Positions 44,551 through 52,692 of a stretch of 64,000 nt of DNA are shown piece after piece. The notes below the pieces were generated by a model. It had not been told where the DNA came from, made no database searches, and saw nothing but the letters and a program-made list of their open reading frames with translations. The first letter of the stretch is position 1. Each line of letters opens with the position of its first letter. A program made the translations under genes and the position numbers. The DNA lies in NCBI RefSeq assembly GCF_014218275.1, contig NZ_AP023213.1, forward strand, positions 3,889,501-3,953,500, in the 5' to 3' direction. This stretch comes from Citrifermentans bremense (GTDB taxonomy: Bacteria; Desulfobacterota; Desulfuromonadia; Geobacterales; Geobacteraceae).

Positions 44551-44926
44551 CAGCCACCTGTTAGCTTTCAGAGAATCTACCAAGGAATCAGCGAAGTAGA
44601 TTCACTCTAATGAAGATAGCAATCAGCAGCAACCCAAATTATTCTCATGACAACATGCATAGTTTCGGCCTGTGGAAGCCCCCCCCGCCCCTGCTGCCAC
44701 CTGCGAACCAGGGCCTGCGAACCGCAGTCTTCGGCAGCCATCCTCATGTTTTACCAAACCCTGCCTCTTGTTTGCCTGTAAGCTCATTTAGCGCCTGCCA
44801 GAATGTAATTGACGGATAGAGGATTTTACGGTAAAAGGTAGCTCTGCAAACCACCGGCTTCACCCCCGGTTGTGGCAAGGATACCAGCAGGTTAGCTCGC
44901 CCGGTGGGCGCAGGACCAGATAAAAG
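44551..44926. other. Gap upstream of tRNA-Thr
   Basis: No gene is supported. A candidate promoter, TTGACG (44809-44814), 17 bases, TAAAAG (44832-44837), points toward the tRNA. A small hairpin with arms CGCCC and GGGCG lies at about 44898-44910, in what would be the 5' leader of the precursor. Confidence 0.45.
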
Positions 44927-45002
44927 GCCGGAGTAACTCAGTTGGTAGAGTAGCTGATTCGTAATCAGCAAGTCGGCGGTTCGAGTCCGCTCTTCGGCTC
45001 CA
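44927..45002 (+). tRNA. tRNA-Thr (CGU)
   Basis: 76 bases with encoded CCA. Acceptor GCCGGAG pairs with CTTCGGC (one G-T pair). The D arm reads GTAACTCAGTTGGTAGAGTA. The anticodon stem is CTGAT/ATCAG around loop TCGTA, giving anticodon CGT (reads ACG). The T arm is GGCGG-TTCGAGT-CCGCT-like. The anticodon identifies threonine. Confidence 0.96.
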
Positions 45003-45009
45003 CAAAAAA

Positions 45010-45034
45010 GCCCCCTCAACCCGAGGGGGCTTTT
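45010..45034 (+). terminator. Terminator of tRNA-Thr
   Basis: GCCCCCTC and CGAGGGGGC pair around AACC and are followed by TTTTCCTTTT, eight bases behind the CCA end. A6 precedes it, so it could also work on the minus strand. Confidence 0.88.
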
Positions 45035-45056
45035 CCTTTTCCTGCAAGGGGGGGCT

Positions 45057-45256
45057 AAAAAATTGAAAGGCCCGCCGGGTTCGGCGGGCCTCTGGTTGTA
45101 GCGTCTACATTTGGGAACCCTTTTCAAGGGTGGATGCCGGTGCCTATACGGACCGGACAGCTACAGCTTTCAAGTTTTGAGAATCCTGATCGGTGGAGTT
45201 TCCTCTATGGTCGGTTGCCTCCTTCTTCGAGATTTCTCTTAGCTAGCTAGCTGAGT
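45057..45256 (-). ncRNA. Candidate small RNA A (AGCTAGCTAGCT family)
   Basis: About 200 bases. A possible -10 (GATACT, 45267-45262) precedes a start near 45256. The RNA then has AGCTAGCTAGCT, ATCTCGAAGAAGGAGG, GAGGAAACTCCACCGA, a CCGGT...ACCGG hairpin, a CCCTTGAAAAGGG hairpin and a terminator GGCCCGCC-GAACCC-GGCGGGCC followed by a T-rich tail. All these elements recur in the same order in candidate B at 46157-46343, although much of the sequence between them differs. This is the pattern of a conserved structured RNA. No gene follows within reach on this strand, so it is unlikely to be a leader. Confidence 0.6.
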
Positions 45257-45461
45257 GTTACAGTATCATCGGGCGCACCAAAGAAACAGTCTGTTTAAAT
45301 TTTTTTTTTGCCTGTATACTGCTCCAGTTGCCCCCTCCAAAAGCCCTGCCTTTGTCTATGAGCAAACGCTAACCTGCCCATGCAGTACCTGAACCACCTG
45401 CGGACTCTCTGTGGCTGTCCAGCTGCACTCACAGCTCGGCCACGACGTTCCAGAGTCTCAA

Positions 45462-45995
45462 TCAATTGTACAGTGCAGCCGTTCTGGAAGTGTTGTTCAT
45501 GGCCCCGACGCCCGTGCTGGTTACCTCGACGCCACCTTTGCTCCGCTGTGCCTGGTACTGTGTCACGTTGCCGTGATCGTTGAATGAGGCAACCGAGTTG
45601 CCGCTCTTGACGTTCCAGTCGATGGAGAGCGTATCGAGATGGGTGTCGCCCCGGTAATGGTTGAAGGTATAGGTGACCGTGTCCCCGTTTTTGCGGGCGT
45701 TCACCTGGAAGCGTTCCCCGTTTTCCGCGTACTGGAAATTCTTCTCTCCCTGCGCCACGGGGTTGTTGCCGCTCCAGAACTCGATGGTGTTGAAGAGGAC
45801 GAAGTCGACGAGCGCGGCTATGCCGTACACCGGCACGATTATGAAGACCCAGGTGACAAGACTGCGCAGGAACTTGTCGTGCACCTCGCCGTTGACCCGG
45901 TACACCTTTTTGGTCAAGGCCATCTTCCCGTAGCACCCCTGGAGCGAAGCCATGGCGATTACCATGGCAAGTACCGTTGCTGTTACTCTTTTCAT
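45462..45995 (-). CDS. DUF3332-like lipoprotein
   Basis: The protein has 177 residues from ATG 45995, with AAGGAGG seven bases upstream. The signal MKRVTATVLAMVIAMASLQG ends in lipobox LQGC, giving a mature lipoprotein starting CYGKMALTKKVYRVNGEV. A membrane or hydrophobic stretch follows (LVTWVFIIVPVYGIAALVDF), then NTIEFWSGNNP and a beta-rich C-terminus. This sequence plan is that of the DUF3332 family, whose function is not known to me. The gene stands alone on the minus strand between two related RNA elements; candidate RNA B ends about 160 bases upstream of it. Confidence 0.82.
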   Translation of the reverse strand: MKRVTATVLAMVIAMASLQGCYGKMALTKKVYRVNGEVHDKFLRSLVTWVFIIVPVYGIAALVDFVLFNTIEFWSGNNPVAQGEKNFQYAENGERFQVNARKNGDTVTYTFNHYRGDTHLDTLSIDWNVKSGNSVASFNDHGNVTQYQAQRSKGGVEVTSTGVGAMNNTSRTAALYN

Positions 45996-46104
45996 GATTC
46001 CCTCCTTTTGCATTTAATTGTTCCCATGCCATCCTCCTCTTTAGAAGAAGAGCAGACGGGTGAAGGTTACCCCCACTGCGGGGAAAACCTCTCTATGAAA
46101 ACCG

Positions 46105-46121
46105 TTACCGATTTCCGGTAA
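46105..46121. promoter_or_regulatory. Palindromic operator-like site upstream of the DUF3332 gene
   Basis: TTACCG-ATTTC-CGGTAA is a perfect 6-base inverted repeat lying about 110 bases upstream of the lipoprotein start codon and 36 bases behind RNA B. It has the size of a dimeric regulator site; no regulator is identified. Confidence 0.35.
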
Positions 46122-46156
46122 TAGTCACTGCTATCACATTTGTGCGGCGAGGTACA

Positions 46157-46343
46157 AAGAAAAGAGGCCTGCTCTTATGCGCGGGCCTCCTTTTGTTTGT
46201 TCGATCCCTCGTTGCAGGGGTCACTCCAGTGCTTCTCGCACCGGATTGGTTACTTCTGTCTTGTAATGGGAATTCTCTTCGGTGGAGTCTCCTTCGATAT
46301 TGCTACCTCCTTTTTCCGAGATCCTGTTACAGCTAGCTAGCTG
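46157..46343 (-). ncRNA. Candidate small RNA B (AGCTAGCTAGCT family)
   Basis: About 187 bases. An extended -10 (TGGTATAGT, with TATAGT at 46355-46350) precedes a start near 46343. The RNA has AGCTAGCTAGCT, GATCTCGGAAAAAGGAGG, GAAGGAGACTCCACCGA, a CCGGTGC...GCACTGG hairpin, a CCCT...AGGG hairpin, and a terminator GAGGCC...GGCCTC followed by TTTTCTTT. Element order is the same as in candidate A. Six GGA triplets, several in likely single strands, resemble CsrA-binding RNAs. Since it ends 160 bases before the DUF3332 start it could alternatively be a terminator-controlled leader of that gene. Confidence 0.62.
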
Positions 46344-46614
46344 TGCTTAACTATACCACCTATCGAGGGTTTTCACAGAGAGTGTCAATTTTTTTCTTGA
46401 GCATGTGCATCATCGCTATGACTCAAAACTACCCTCCCTGCTTGAGAAGACATCGCCCAACTGCGGCGTGGAGACTGGACTTTGAAGATGTGGATGCTAA
46501 AATCCGTTGGTGCATTAGCCGGGACTTATACTCCGGCAGTGATCCCGGAAAAGCTGCCACAGCAAGGGCGGATGCACCGGGGTGGCAACTACAGCGTTGA
46601 GAGCGGGAGCCCAA

Positions 46615-47961
46615 ATGAGAACCTCGGCAATCCTCGGGATATTTATCCTCTTAGTAGCAATCGCAGCGGGAATCGGGATCTACTACTTCGTCGACACCTC
46701 AGGCCCCGCCCTGGCGCTCTCCCGTCGCCCGGGTCCCATCGCCTCCAGGGCGGACCTCGTTCTGACCCTGCGGGACAGCGCTTCGGGCCTCAAATCCTTG
46801 AATGTCGCGGCGGTGCAGGGAGAAAAGAGCTTTCCGCTTCTGAATAAGGAATACCCGGCGGGGACCACGGACGCGAAAGAGGTCTTCCGGCTCCCGCCGC
46901 CGCCCGGGCTCAAGGAGGGGCCGGTGACACTGCAGATAGCTGCCGTTGACCGGTCCCTGGTCAGGTTCGGCTCGGGCAACAGCACCGCGGTCGCGCTTCA
47001 GTTCGTGGTGCAGAACAAGCCACCTGTCGTCACCGTAATCAGCACAGCGCATAACGTCTCTCCGGGAGGCTCCGCTCTCGCCGTCTATGCGCTGAACCGG
47101 GACGTCGTGAAAACCGGCGTCACCTTCGCGGACCGTTTCTATCCCGGCTATAAGCAGCCCGAGGGTTTTTACGCCTCCCTGTTCCCGTTCCCCTACGACG
47201 TCCCCCCGGAGCGTTTCATACCAAAAATCACCGCGGTGGACCAGGCGGGGAACGAGCGGCTGACGGGGATCTATTACCGGGTCCTGGCCAAGGCCTTCCC
47301 CAGGGACCGCATAGAGTTGAGCGACGCCTTCCTGGAGAAGATCTTCTCGGAATTCAAGGACCGCTTCCCCCAGGTGACGAACCCGCTGGAGCTGTACCTG
47401 AAGGTGAACCGCGAGGTGCGGCAAAGCGATGCGAAGATCCTGCAGCAGTGCGGCCTGAAAACCTCCCCCACCCCTCTTTGGGAAGGGGACTTCCTGCGCC
47501 TGCCCAATTCGGCCCCGCGCGGCACCTTCAACCAGTTGCGCAGCTACTACTACAAGGGGAAAGAGGTCGACCAGCAACACCACCTGGGGATCGACCTGGC
47601 GTCCCTGTCCCACGCCAGGGTCCCCGCGGCCAACCGCGGCAAGGTGGTGTATGCCGACGACCTGGGGATCTACGGTCAGTGCGTCATCATCGAACATGGG
47701 ATGGGGCTGCAGACCCTTTACGGCCACCTGAGCCGGATCGGCGTGAAGGAAGGGGACGAGGTGAAAAAGGGGGACACCATCGGCGACACCGGGGACACCG
47801 GGCTTGCCGGAGGAGACCACTTGCATTTCGGCGTGGTGGTGTCGGGGCAGGAGGTGAACCCGATCGAGTGGTGGGACCCGTCCTGGATCAAGAACAACGT
47901 GACGGACAAGCTGCAGGAGGCAAGGGACGCCGCGGCTGCGGCTGCCGGAACCGGGAAGTAG
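46615..47961 (+). CDS. Membrane-anchored M23 (LytM-type) peptidase
   Basis: Putative peptidoglycan endopeptidase or regulator. ATG 46615 (GGGAG upstream) gives 448 residues. An N-terminal membrane anchor or signal lies near residues 6-25 (ILGIFILLVAIAAGIGIYYF). The middle ~280 residues include two beta-rich domains. The C-terminal peptidase domain has zinc ligands in HHLGIDLAS (HxxxD) and DHLHFGVVV (HxH), plus YADDLGIYGQCVIIEHGMGL and LYGHL. With all ligands present it should be active. The domain order matches large M23 proteins of Deltaproteobacteria. gpmA starts 37 bases downstream. Confidence 0.9.
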   Translation: MRTSAILGIFILLVAIAAGIGIYYFVDTSGPALALSRRPGPIASRADLVLTLRDSASGLKSLNVAAVQGEKSFPLLNKEYPAGTTDAKEVFRLPPPPGLKEGPVTLQIAAVDRSLVRFGSGNSTAVALQFVVQNKPPVVTVISTAHNVSPGGSALAVYALNRDVVKTGVTFADRFYPGYKQPEGFYASLFPFPYDVPPERFIPKITAVDQAGNERLTGIYYRVLAKAFPRDRIELSDAFLEKIFSEFKDRFPQVTNPLELYLKVNREVRQSDAKILQQCGLKTSPTPLWEGDFLRLPNSAPRGTFNQLRSYYYKGKEVDQQHHLGIDLASLSHARVPAANRGKVVYADDLGIYGQCVIIEHGMGLQTLYGHLSRIGVKEGDEVKKGDTIGDTGDTGLAGGDHLHFGVVVSGQEVNPIEWWDPSWIKNNVTDKLQEARDAAAAAAGTGK

Positions 47962-47998
47962 GGCGAAGTAGCGACGATCAGGATAGGTGGAGGTAAAG

Positions 47999-48706
47999 AT
48001 GCATCAACTGGTGCTGGTGCGGCATGGCGAGAGCGCCTGGAACAAGGAGAACCTCTTCACCGGCTGGACCGACGTGGAGCTCTCCGAGCGGGGCGAAGAG
48101 GAGAGCCGCGACGCGGGGCGGCTCATGAAGGAGCACGGCTTCGTCTTCGACGTCGCCTTCACCTCGCTTCTCAAGCGTGCGGTAAAGACCCTCTGGATCA
48201 TGCTGGAACAGATGGACCAGATGTGGATTCCGGAGCACAAGGAGTGGCGCCTGAACGAGAGACACTACGGCGCTCTGCAGGGGTTGAACAAGGCCCAGAC
48301 GGCTGAAAAGTACGGGGACGAGCAGGTAAAACTTTGGAGGCGCAGCTACGAGGTGCGGCCGCCGGCGCTTCCCGAGGGAGATCCGCGGCACCCGTCGTTC
48401 GATCCGCGTTACCGGTCCCTCCACAAAGAGCTCCTACCCGACACGGAGTGCCTAAAGGACACGGTGGAGCGCGTGCTTCCCTTCTGGGAGCAGCAGGCGG
48501 TCCCGGCGCTTCGGCAAGGAGAGCGCATCCTGATCGTGGCGCACGGCAACAGCCTGCGGGGGCTGATCAAGTACCTGGACCAGGTGTCCGACGACGGCAT
48601 CGTGGGGCTGGAGATCCCGACGGGAAGCCCGCTGGTGTACCAACTGGACCACGATCTGAAACCTATCCGCCATTACTACCTGAAAGACCTGGCACAGGAT
48701 GGGTAG
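47999..48706 (+). CDS. gpmA: 2,3-bisphosphoglycerate-dependent phosphoglycerate mutase
   Basis: Interconverts 3- and 2-phosphoglycerate in glycolysis and gluconeogenesis. ATG 47999 with GGAGGT upstream gives 235 residues. The catalytic RHGESAWN (phospho-histidine), [23 protein letters not shown], the [12 protein letters not shown] region with the proton-donor glutamate, and [10 protein letters not shown] with the second histidine are all present, as expected for dPGM. It may be transcribed with the M23 gene and is followed by a clear terminator. Confidence 0.96.
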   Translation: MHQLVLVRHGESAWNKENLFTGWTDVELSERGEEESRDAGRLMKEHGFVFDVAFTSLLKRAVKTLWIMLEQMDQMWIPEHKEWRLNERHYGALQGLNKAQTAEKYGDEQVKLWRRSYEVRPPALPEGDPRHPSFDPRYRSLHKELLPDTECLKDTVERVLPFWEQQAVPALRQGERILIVAHGNSLRGLIKYLDQVSDDGIVGLEIPTGSPLVYQLDHDLKPIRHYYLKDLAQDG

Positions 48707-48728
48707 CTCCACCCATCGGTCAAAAAAA

Positions 48729-48763
48729 GGGGATAAGTCCCAATGGGCTTATCCCCTTTTCTT
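48729..48763. terminator. Bidirectional terminator between gpmA and the PBP gene
   Basis: GGGGATAAG (48729-48737) and CTTATCCCC (48748-48756) pair, flanked by A7 before and TTTTCTTTT after. It can serve both converging genes. Confidence 0.9.
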
Positions 48764-48814
48764 TTGCTTGTAACAGCATCTTTCGCCCCTAAAGAGACCG
48801 ACCCCGAACCGAAG

Positions 48815-50896
48815 TTACTCCTGGGGCGCGGTCTCCCCGGGCTCCAGCGGCGGTGTCGCGGGCTCCTCGGTCGGCGCCTCGGGTTCCGTGGCTGCAGGCT
48901 CAGGCTGCTCCGGCGGGGTCACTTGCTCCGGTTGGGGCTGCGGCTCCGGCGCCACATGCTCCAGGGTACCTCCGCCGTGCTTGGAGCAGTACTTGGTCGG
49001 CTCGGTCCCGACGATGTAGAACTCGTCCCTGGTGGCCGGGCAGTCGGGGGTGGCAAGCTCCCCGGTCGTCGGGTCGATGGTGGCAGTCACCACGCCATCG
49101 GGCTTGGGGAAATCAACCGCTGGCTTGCCGGCCGTGGCGACGCGCATGAACTTCTCCCAGATCGGCGCCGAAACGGCGCCGCCGGTGAACCCTCTCCCCA
49201 CTGGCTTCGGCTTGTCGTAACCGACCCAGACGCCGGTGATGATCTGCGGGGTGTAGCCGACGAACCAGGCGTCGCGATAGTCGTCGGTGGTACCGGTCTT
49301 CCCGGCAGAGGGGCGCTGCCTTGCGAACTTCTTCAACCCCTTCGCGGTCCCGTAATCCAGCACGTCCTTCATCATCTCGGTGGTGACAAACGCCGTGACC
49401 GGCGGGAGCACCGGCTCCACAACAGGCGGGTTCTCGGTCCAGGCACGGCGGCTGCGGTCGAAGATGCGGATGATGGTCCGGGCCTCGGAGCGGAAACCTC
49501 CGTTGGCAAACGGGGTGTAGGCGGAAACGAGATCTTTCAGTGTAACCTCGTCCGTCCCAAGCCCAAGCGAGAGGTCGTTGGGCGAACGGAGGGTCAGCCC
49601 TAGGCTTCCAGCGAAGCCGACGAAGTTGTTGACTCCGATGGCGTCGAGGAGCTTCACGGTGATGACGTTGTTGGAGTGCGCCAGCGCCTGCCGAAGCGAC
49701 AGCTCGCCGTATGACTTCCGCTCGTAGTTCTGCGGTTTCCAGAGCTGCCCGTTGCCGCGGTTGTAGGCGACCGGGTGATCGTCCAGGATGCTACCGGCGG
49801 TGAAGCCGTTTTCCAGTGCATCGGCGAAGATAAGCGGCTTGATCGCGGAACCCGGCTGCCGCTTCGCCGAGAAGGCGCGGTTGAACCCTCCCTTGCCGTC
49901 GGTTCCACCCACGGCGGCCAGGACGTCGCCCGTTTTGAGGTCGAGGCTCAAAAGGGCCCCCTGCAGGCCTGGGTTCACCTTCTTCACCCCCTCGCGCAGC
50001 ATCTGCTCGGCTTGCTTTTGCAGGTCGAGGTCGAGCGCGGCGATGACGTCCAGCCCCCCCTGTTCTACCACCTTCGCGCCGTAGCGCTCCATCAGCTGCC
50101 GGCGCACCAGGTCGAGGTACCCCTGGGCCTGCCCTGCCCTGATCACCGTCGCAGGGTGCGCCTCGATGGCGCGTTTCTGCGCGGCGGTGATCATCTTGAC
50201 GTCCAGCATCCTCTTCAAAACCGTGCTGCGGCGCGCGCTCACCTTGGCCGTGTCCCCCAGGGGGTTGTAGCGCCCCGGATTCTTCGGGACCCCAGCCAGA
50301 AGCGAGCACTCCGCCTCGGTCAGCTCCTCCGGGTTCTTGTCGAAATAAAGGCGCGCCGCCTGCGCTATCCCCCAGGCGCCGTTGCCGAAATAGATCTCGT
50401 TGAAGTACATCTCCAGGATCTGGTCCTTGGTGTACTTCTTCTCGAAATCCATGGCGAGCTGCACCTCCTTGACCTTGCGGTCAATCGATTTCTCGCCGGA
50501 GAGGAACTTGTTCTTGATCAGCTGCTGGGTGATGGTCGAGCCACCCTCGGCGAGCCTTCCCTTTACCACGTCCTTCACCAGGGCACGCGCGATGCCGCGC
50601 ACGTCGATCCCCTGGTGCTGGTAGAAGCGGGCGTCCTCGGTGGCGATGAGCGCGTTACGGAGAAAGACCGGGATGCGGTCGATACCCACCCAGTAGCGCT
50701 GGGTCGGCATGATCCGCCCAACGAAACGCTGCTGGTTGTCGAAGACCCGTATCGAGCTGTAGCCCCGCGGCAGCTGCGGGTAGGTGGCGATCTGTGCCCG
50801 GGCGGGCGCGGCTAGAGAAAGGCTTATGGCCAGGAGGATGACGCAGGGGATGAGGTGCCTGAAGGTCCTGAGGAAAGAGTGCCTGTCGGAAAGCAC
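48815..50896 (-). CDS. Class A penicillin-binding protein (PBP1A-type)
   Basis: Bifunctional peptidoglycan glycosyltransferase/transpeptidase of 693 residues. The hydrophobic N-terminus (about 14-34) is a signal or anchor. The glycosyltransferase domain shows TEDARFYQHQGID, EGGSTITQQLIKN, EKKYTKDQILEMYFNEIYFG and ARLYF. The transpeptidase domain has SAIKP (SxxK, in KRQPGSAIKP), SNN and GKTGTT. The tail after about 630 is a Pro/Glu/Thr-rich linker-like region. The start ATG 50896 lies 15 bases behind the PLD-family gene on the same strand, so it may be read from the heat-shock genes upstream. Confidence 0.94.
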   Translation of the reverse strand: MLSDRHSFLRTFRHLIPCVILLAISLSLAAPARAQIATYPQLPRGYSSIRVFDNQQRFVGRIMPTQRYWVGIDRIPVFLRNALIATEDARFYQHQGIDVRGIARALVKDVVKGRLAEGGSTITQQLIKNKFLSGEKSIDRKVKEVQLAMDFEKKYTKDQILEMYFNEIYFGNGAWGIAQAARLYFDKNPEELTEAECSLLAGVPKNPGRYNPLGDTAKVSARRSTVLKRMLDVKMITAAQKRAIEAHPATVIRAGQAQGYLDLVRRQLMERYGAKVVEQGGLDVIAALDLDLQKQAEQMLREGVKKVNPGLQGALLSLDLKTGDVLAAVGGTDGKGGFNRAFSAKRQPGSAIKPLIFADALENGFTAGSILDDHPVAYNRGNGQLWKPQNYERKSYGELSLRQALAHSNNVITVKLLDAIGVNNFVGFAGSLGLTLRSPNDLSLGLGTDEVTLKDLVSAYTPFANGGFRSEARTIIRIFDRSRRAWTENPPVVEPVLPPVTAFVTTEMMKDVLDYGTAKGLKKFARQRPSAGKTGTTDDYRDAWFVGYTPQIITGVWVGYDKPKPVGRGFTGGAVSAPIWEKFMRVATAGKPAVDFPKPDGVVTATIDPTTGELATPDCPATRDEFYIVGTEPTKYCSKHGGGTLEHVAPEPQPQPEQVTPPEQPEPAATEPEAPTEEPATPPLEPGETAPQE

Positions 50897-50911
50897 GTTG
50901 TTTGCTCCTTA

Positions 50912-51454
50912 TTACCGTATCTGTTCCAGGTATTTCACGGTCTGCACGGCGAGTTCCGGCGAGTCCACCAGGAGCGAGAGCTCGCGGTTGCCGGCAAGTG
51001 CCGCGTGGCTCAGGTTGTGGCTCCCGATCATGACGTAGCGCCCGTCGACAACCACCGCCTTCACATGGGTGACGCGCCTGCCGTCGGGGATGACCACGCG
51101 GACCCCGCCCCGGGCAAGCGCCCTCGCCGCAGCCAGGTTCTCGCGGCCGACCGGCTTCCCCCCTTCCAGGATCACCGTCACCTCCACCCCGCGCCTTCTG
51201 GCCTCTACCAGTTCGGTCGCCAGAGCCTTCGGGAGGTTGCCCCGGCGCTCCCCCAGCTTAAAAAGGTAAAAGGCGCAGATGATGCGCCTTTTCGCCTCGC
51301 GGACCCGCTTGATGAGCGCCCCGTCGTAAGCTGCGTCAGCCAGAAGAGCTGCCTTTACCCCCTCAGGCTCCAAGGGTGCTGCAGTGACGGGATGGGCGGC
51401 AAAGAGAAGCGCCGAAAGCACCCACGCCGATCCCGTATGCAGGGCCTTTCTCAA
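50912..51454 (-). CDS. Exported phospholipase D-family nuclease (single HKD motif)
   Basis: The protein has 180 residues. A signal peptide ends VTAAP. One HKD motif occurs: [20 protein letters not shown] near residues 129-148. A lone HKD in a protein of this size is typical of the Nuc/bacterial endonuclease subgroup, which works as a homodimer on DNA, though phospholipid hydrolysis is also possible. Its ATG overlaps the stop of dnaJ by four bases (ATGA-type), so translation is coupled to dnaJ, an unexpected partner. Confidence 0.85.
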   Translation of the reverse strand: MRKALHTGSAWVLSALLFAAHPVTAAPLEPEGVKAALLADAAYDGALIKRVREAKRRIICAFYLFKLGERRGNLPKALATELVEARRRGVEVTVILEGGKPVGRENLAAARALARGGVRVVIPDGRRVTHVKAVVVDGRYVMIGSHNLSHAALAGNRELSLLVDSPELAVQTVKYLEQIR

Positions 51455-52575
51455 GTGAAGATGTCCATGACCTTGGAGAAGAAGTTCTTGCGCATGGGGT
51501 TCACGTCCTCGCCGCTGATGCGGGCGAACTCCTCCAGGAGCTCACGCTGCTGTCGGTTCAGGTTGGTAGGGGTCTCCACCTTGGCGATCACCAGGTGGTC
51601 GCCGCGCCCGTACCCCTGCAGCGCCGGGACACCCTTGTTGCGCATCCTGAAGACCGCGCCGGACTGGGTCCCTTCCGGTATCTTCATGGCTACCTTGCCG
51701 TCGAGAGTCGGCACATCGATCTCGCAGCCAAGCGCCGCCTGGGTGAAGCTGATCGGGATCTCGCAGATTACGTCGTTGTCCTCGCGCCTGAAAAGCGGGT
51801 GCTCGCGCACGGTCAGCGCCACGTACAGGTCGCCGTTGCCCCCCCCCTTGGCCCCCTGCCCCCCCTCTCCGGAGAGCTTCAGCCTGATGCCGGTCTCAAC
51901 GCCCGCCGGGACCTTGACCGAGATGGTCTTCTTGTCCCGCACGGTCCCCGCGCCCCGGCAGGTGGGACAGGGATGCTCGACCACACGCCCCTCGCCGTTG
52001 CAATGGGAGCAGGTCTTGCTCACGCTGAAGAACCCCTGCTGGAAACGCATCTGCCCGGCGCCCTGGCAGGTGGGGCAGGTCTTGGGAGTGGTGCCCGGCT
52101 TCGCGCCGGAGCCGCCGCAGGCGTCGCAACGCTTGGAGTAGGGAATGTCGATCTTCTTCTCGGCCCCGAAGGCGGCCTCCTCGAAAGTCACCTCCAGGTT
52201 GTACTGCAGGTCGTCGCCCCTTCTGCCGCGCGCCCCTTTCTGTCTCCCGCCGCCGAAAACCTCGCCGAAGATGTCCCCGAAGATGTCGCCGAAGGGGGAA
52301 GCGCCGAAACCGCCGAAGCCCCCCGAAGAGAAGCCGCCACCGTTAACGCCGGCATGCCCGAACTGGTCGTAGCGCGCCCTCTTCTCGCCGTCGGAGAGGA
52401 CCTCGTAGGCCTCGGAGATCTCCTTGAATTTGTCCTCGCTCGCCTTGTCCCCCGGGTTCTTGTCCGGGTGGTACTTGATGGCCAGTCGACGGTACGCCTT
52501 CTTGATCTCGGTCTCGGAGGCGTTCCTGTTGACTTCGAGGAGTTCGTAGTAATCCTGTTTTTCACCGTTTGCCAA
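51451..52575 (-). CDS. dnaJ: Chaperone DnaJ
   Basis: Hsp40 co-chaperone that stimulates DnaK ATPase. TTG 52575, with GAGGG upstream, gives [20 protein letters not shown] and 374 residues; the frame continues six codons to a GTG with no good site. The J domain has HPD in [10 protein letters not shown] Gly/Phe-rich linker follows ([20 protein letters not shown]), then four zinc repeats ([32 protein letters not shown]) and the C-terminal substrate domains. It lies 117 bases behind dnaK. Confidence 0.97.
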   Translation of the reverse strand: MANGEKQDYYELLEVNRNASETEIKKAYRRLAIKYHPDKNPGDKASEDKFKEISEAYEVLSDGEKRARYDQFGHAGVNGGGFSSGGFGGFGASPFGDIFGDIFGEVFGGGRQKGARGRRGDDLQYNLEVTFEEAAFGAEKKIDIPYSKRCDACGGSGAKPGTTPKTCPTCQGAGQMRFQQGFFSVSKTCSHCNGEGRVVEHPCPTCRGAGTVRDKKTISVKVPAGVETGIRLKLSGEGGQGAKGGGNGDLYVALTVREHPLFRREDNDVICEIPISFTQAALGCEIDVPTLDGKVAMKIPEGTQSGAVFRMRNKGVPALQGYGRGDHLVIAKVETPTNLNRQQRELLEEFARISGEDVNPMRKNFFSKVMDIFT

Positions 52576-52692
52576 TGTATACCCTCGTAACACAAAGAGC
52601 AGCGTCCCCTAATGAGACGCTGCCCGTTGCGCGCTTTTATTTTCATGCAGGCGCCATCTTCTACCAAAGCGCCCAGGGTTTGCAACCTTTTC

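Noticed and set aside
44744-45127. Minus-strand frame of 127 codons over the tRNA-Thr
   Set aside because: It is antisense to the tRNA (the familiar RTRTADLLITNQLLYQLSYSG-type false protein) and runs through the terminator.
45241-45252. AGCTAGCTAGCT as a simple tetranucleotide repeat
   Set aside because: It recurs at 46331-46342 in the same place within a longer conserved block, so it belongs to the RNA family and is not a stray simple repeat.
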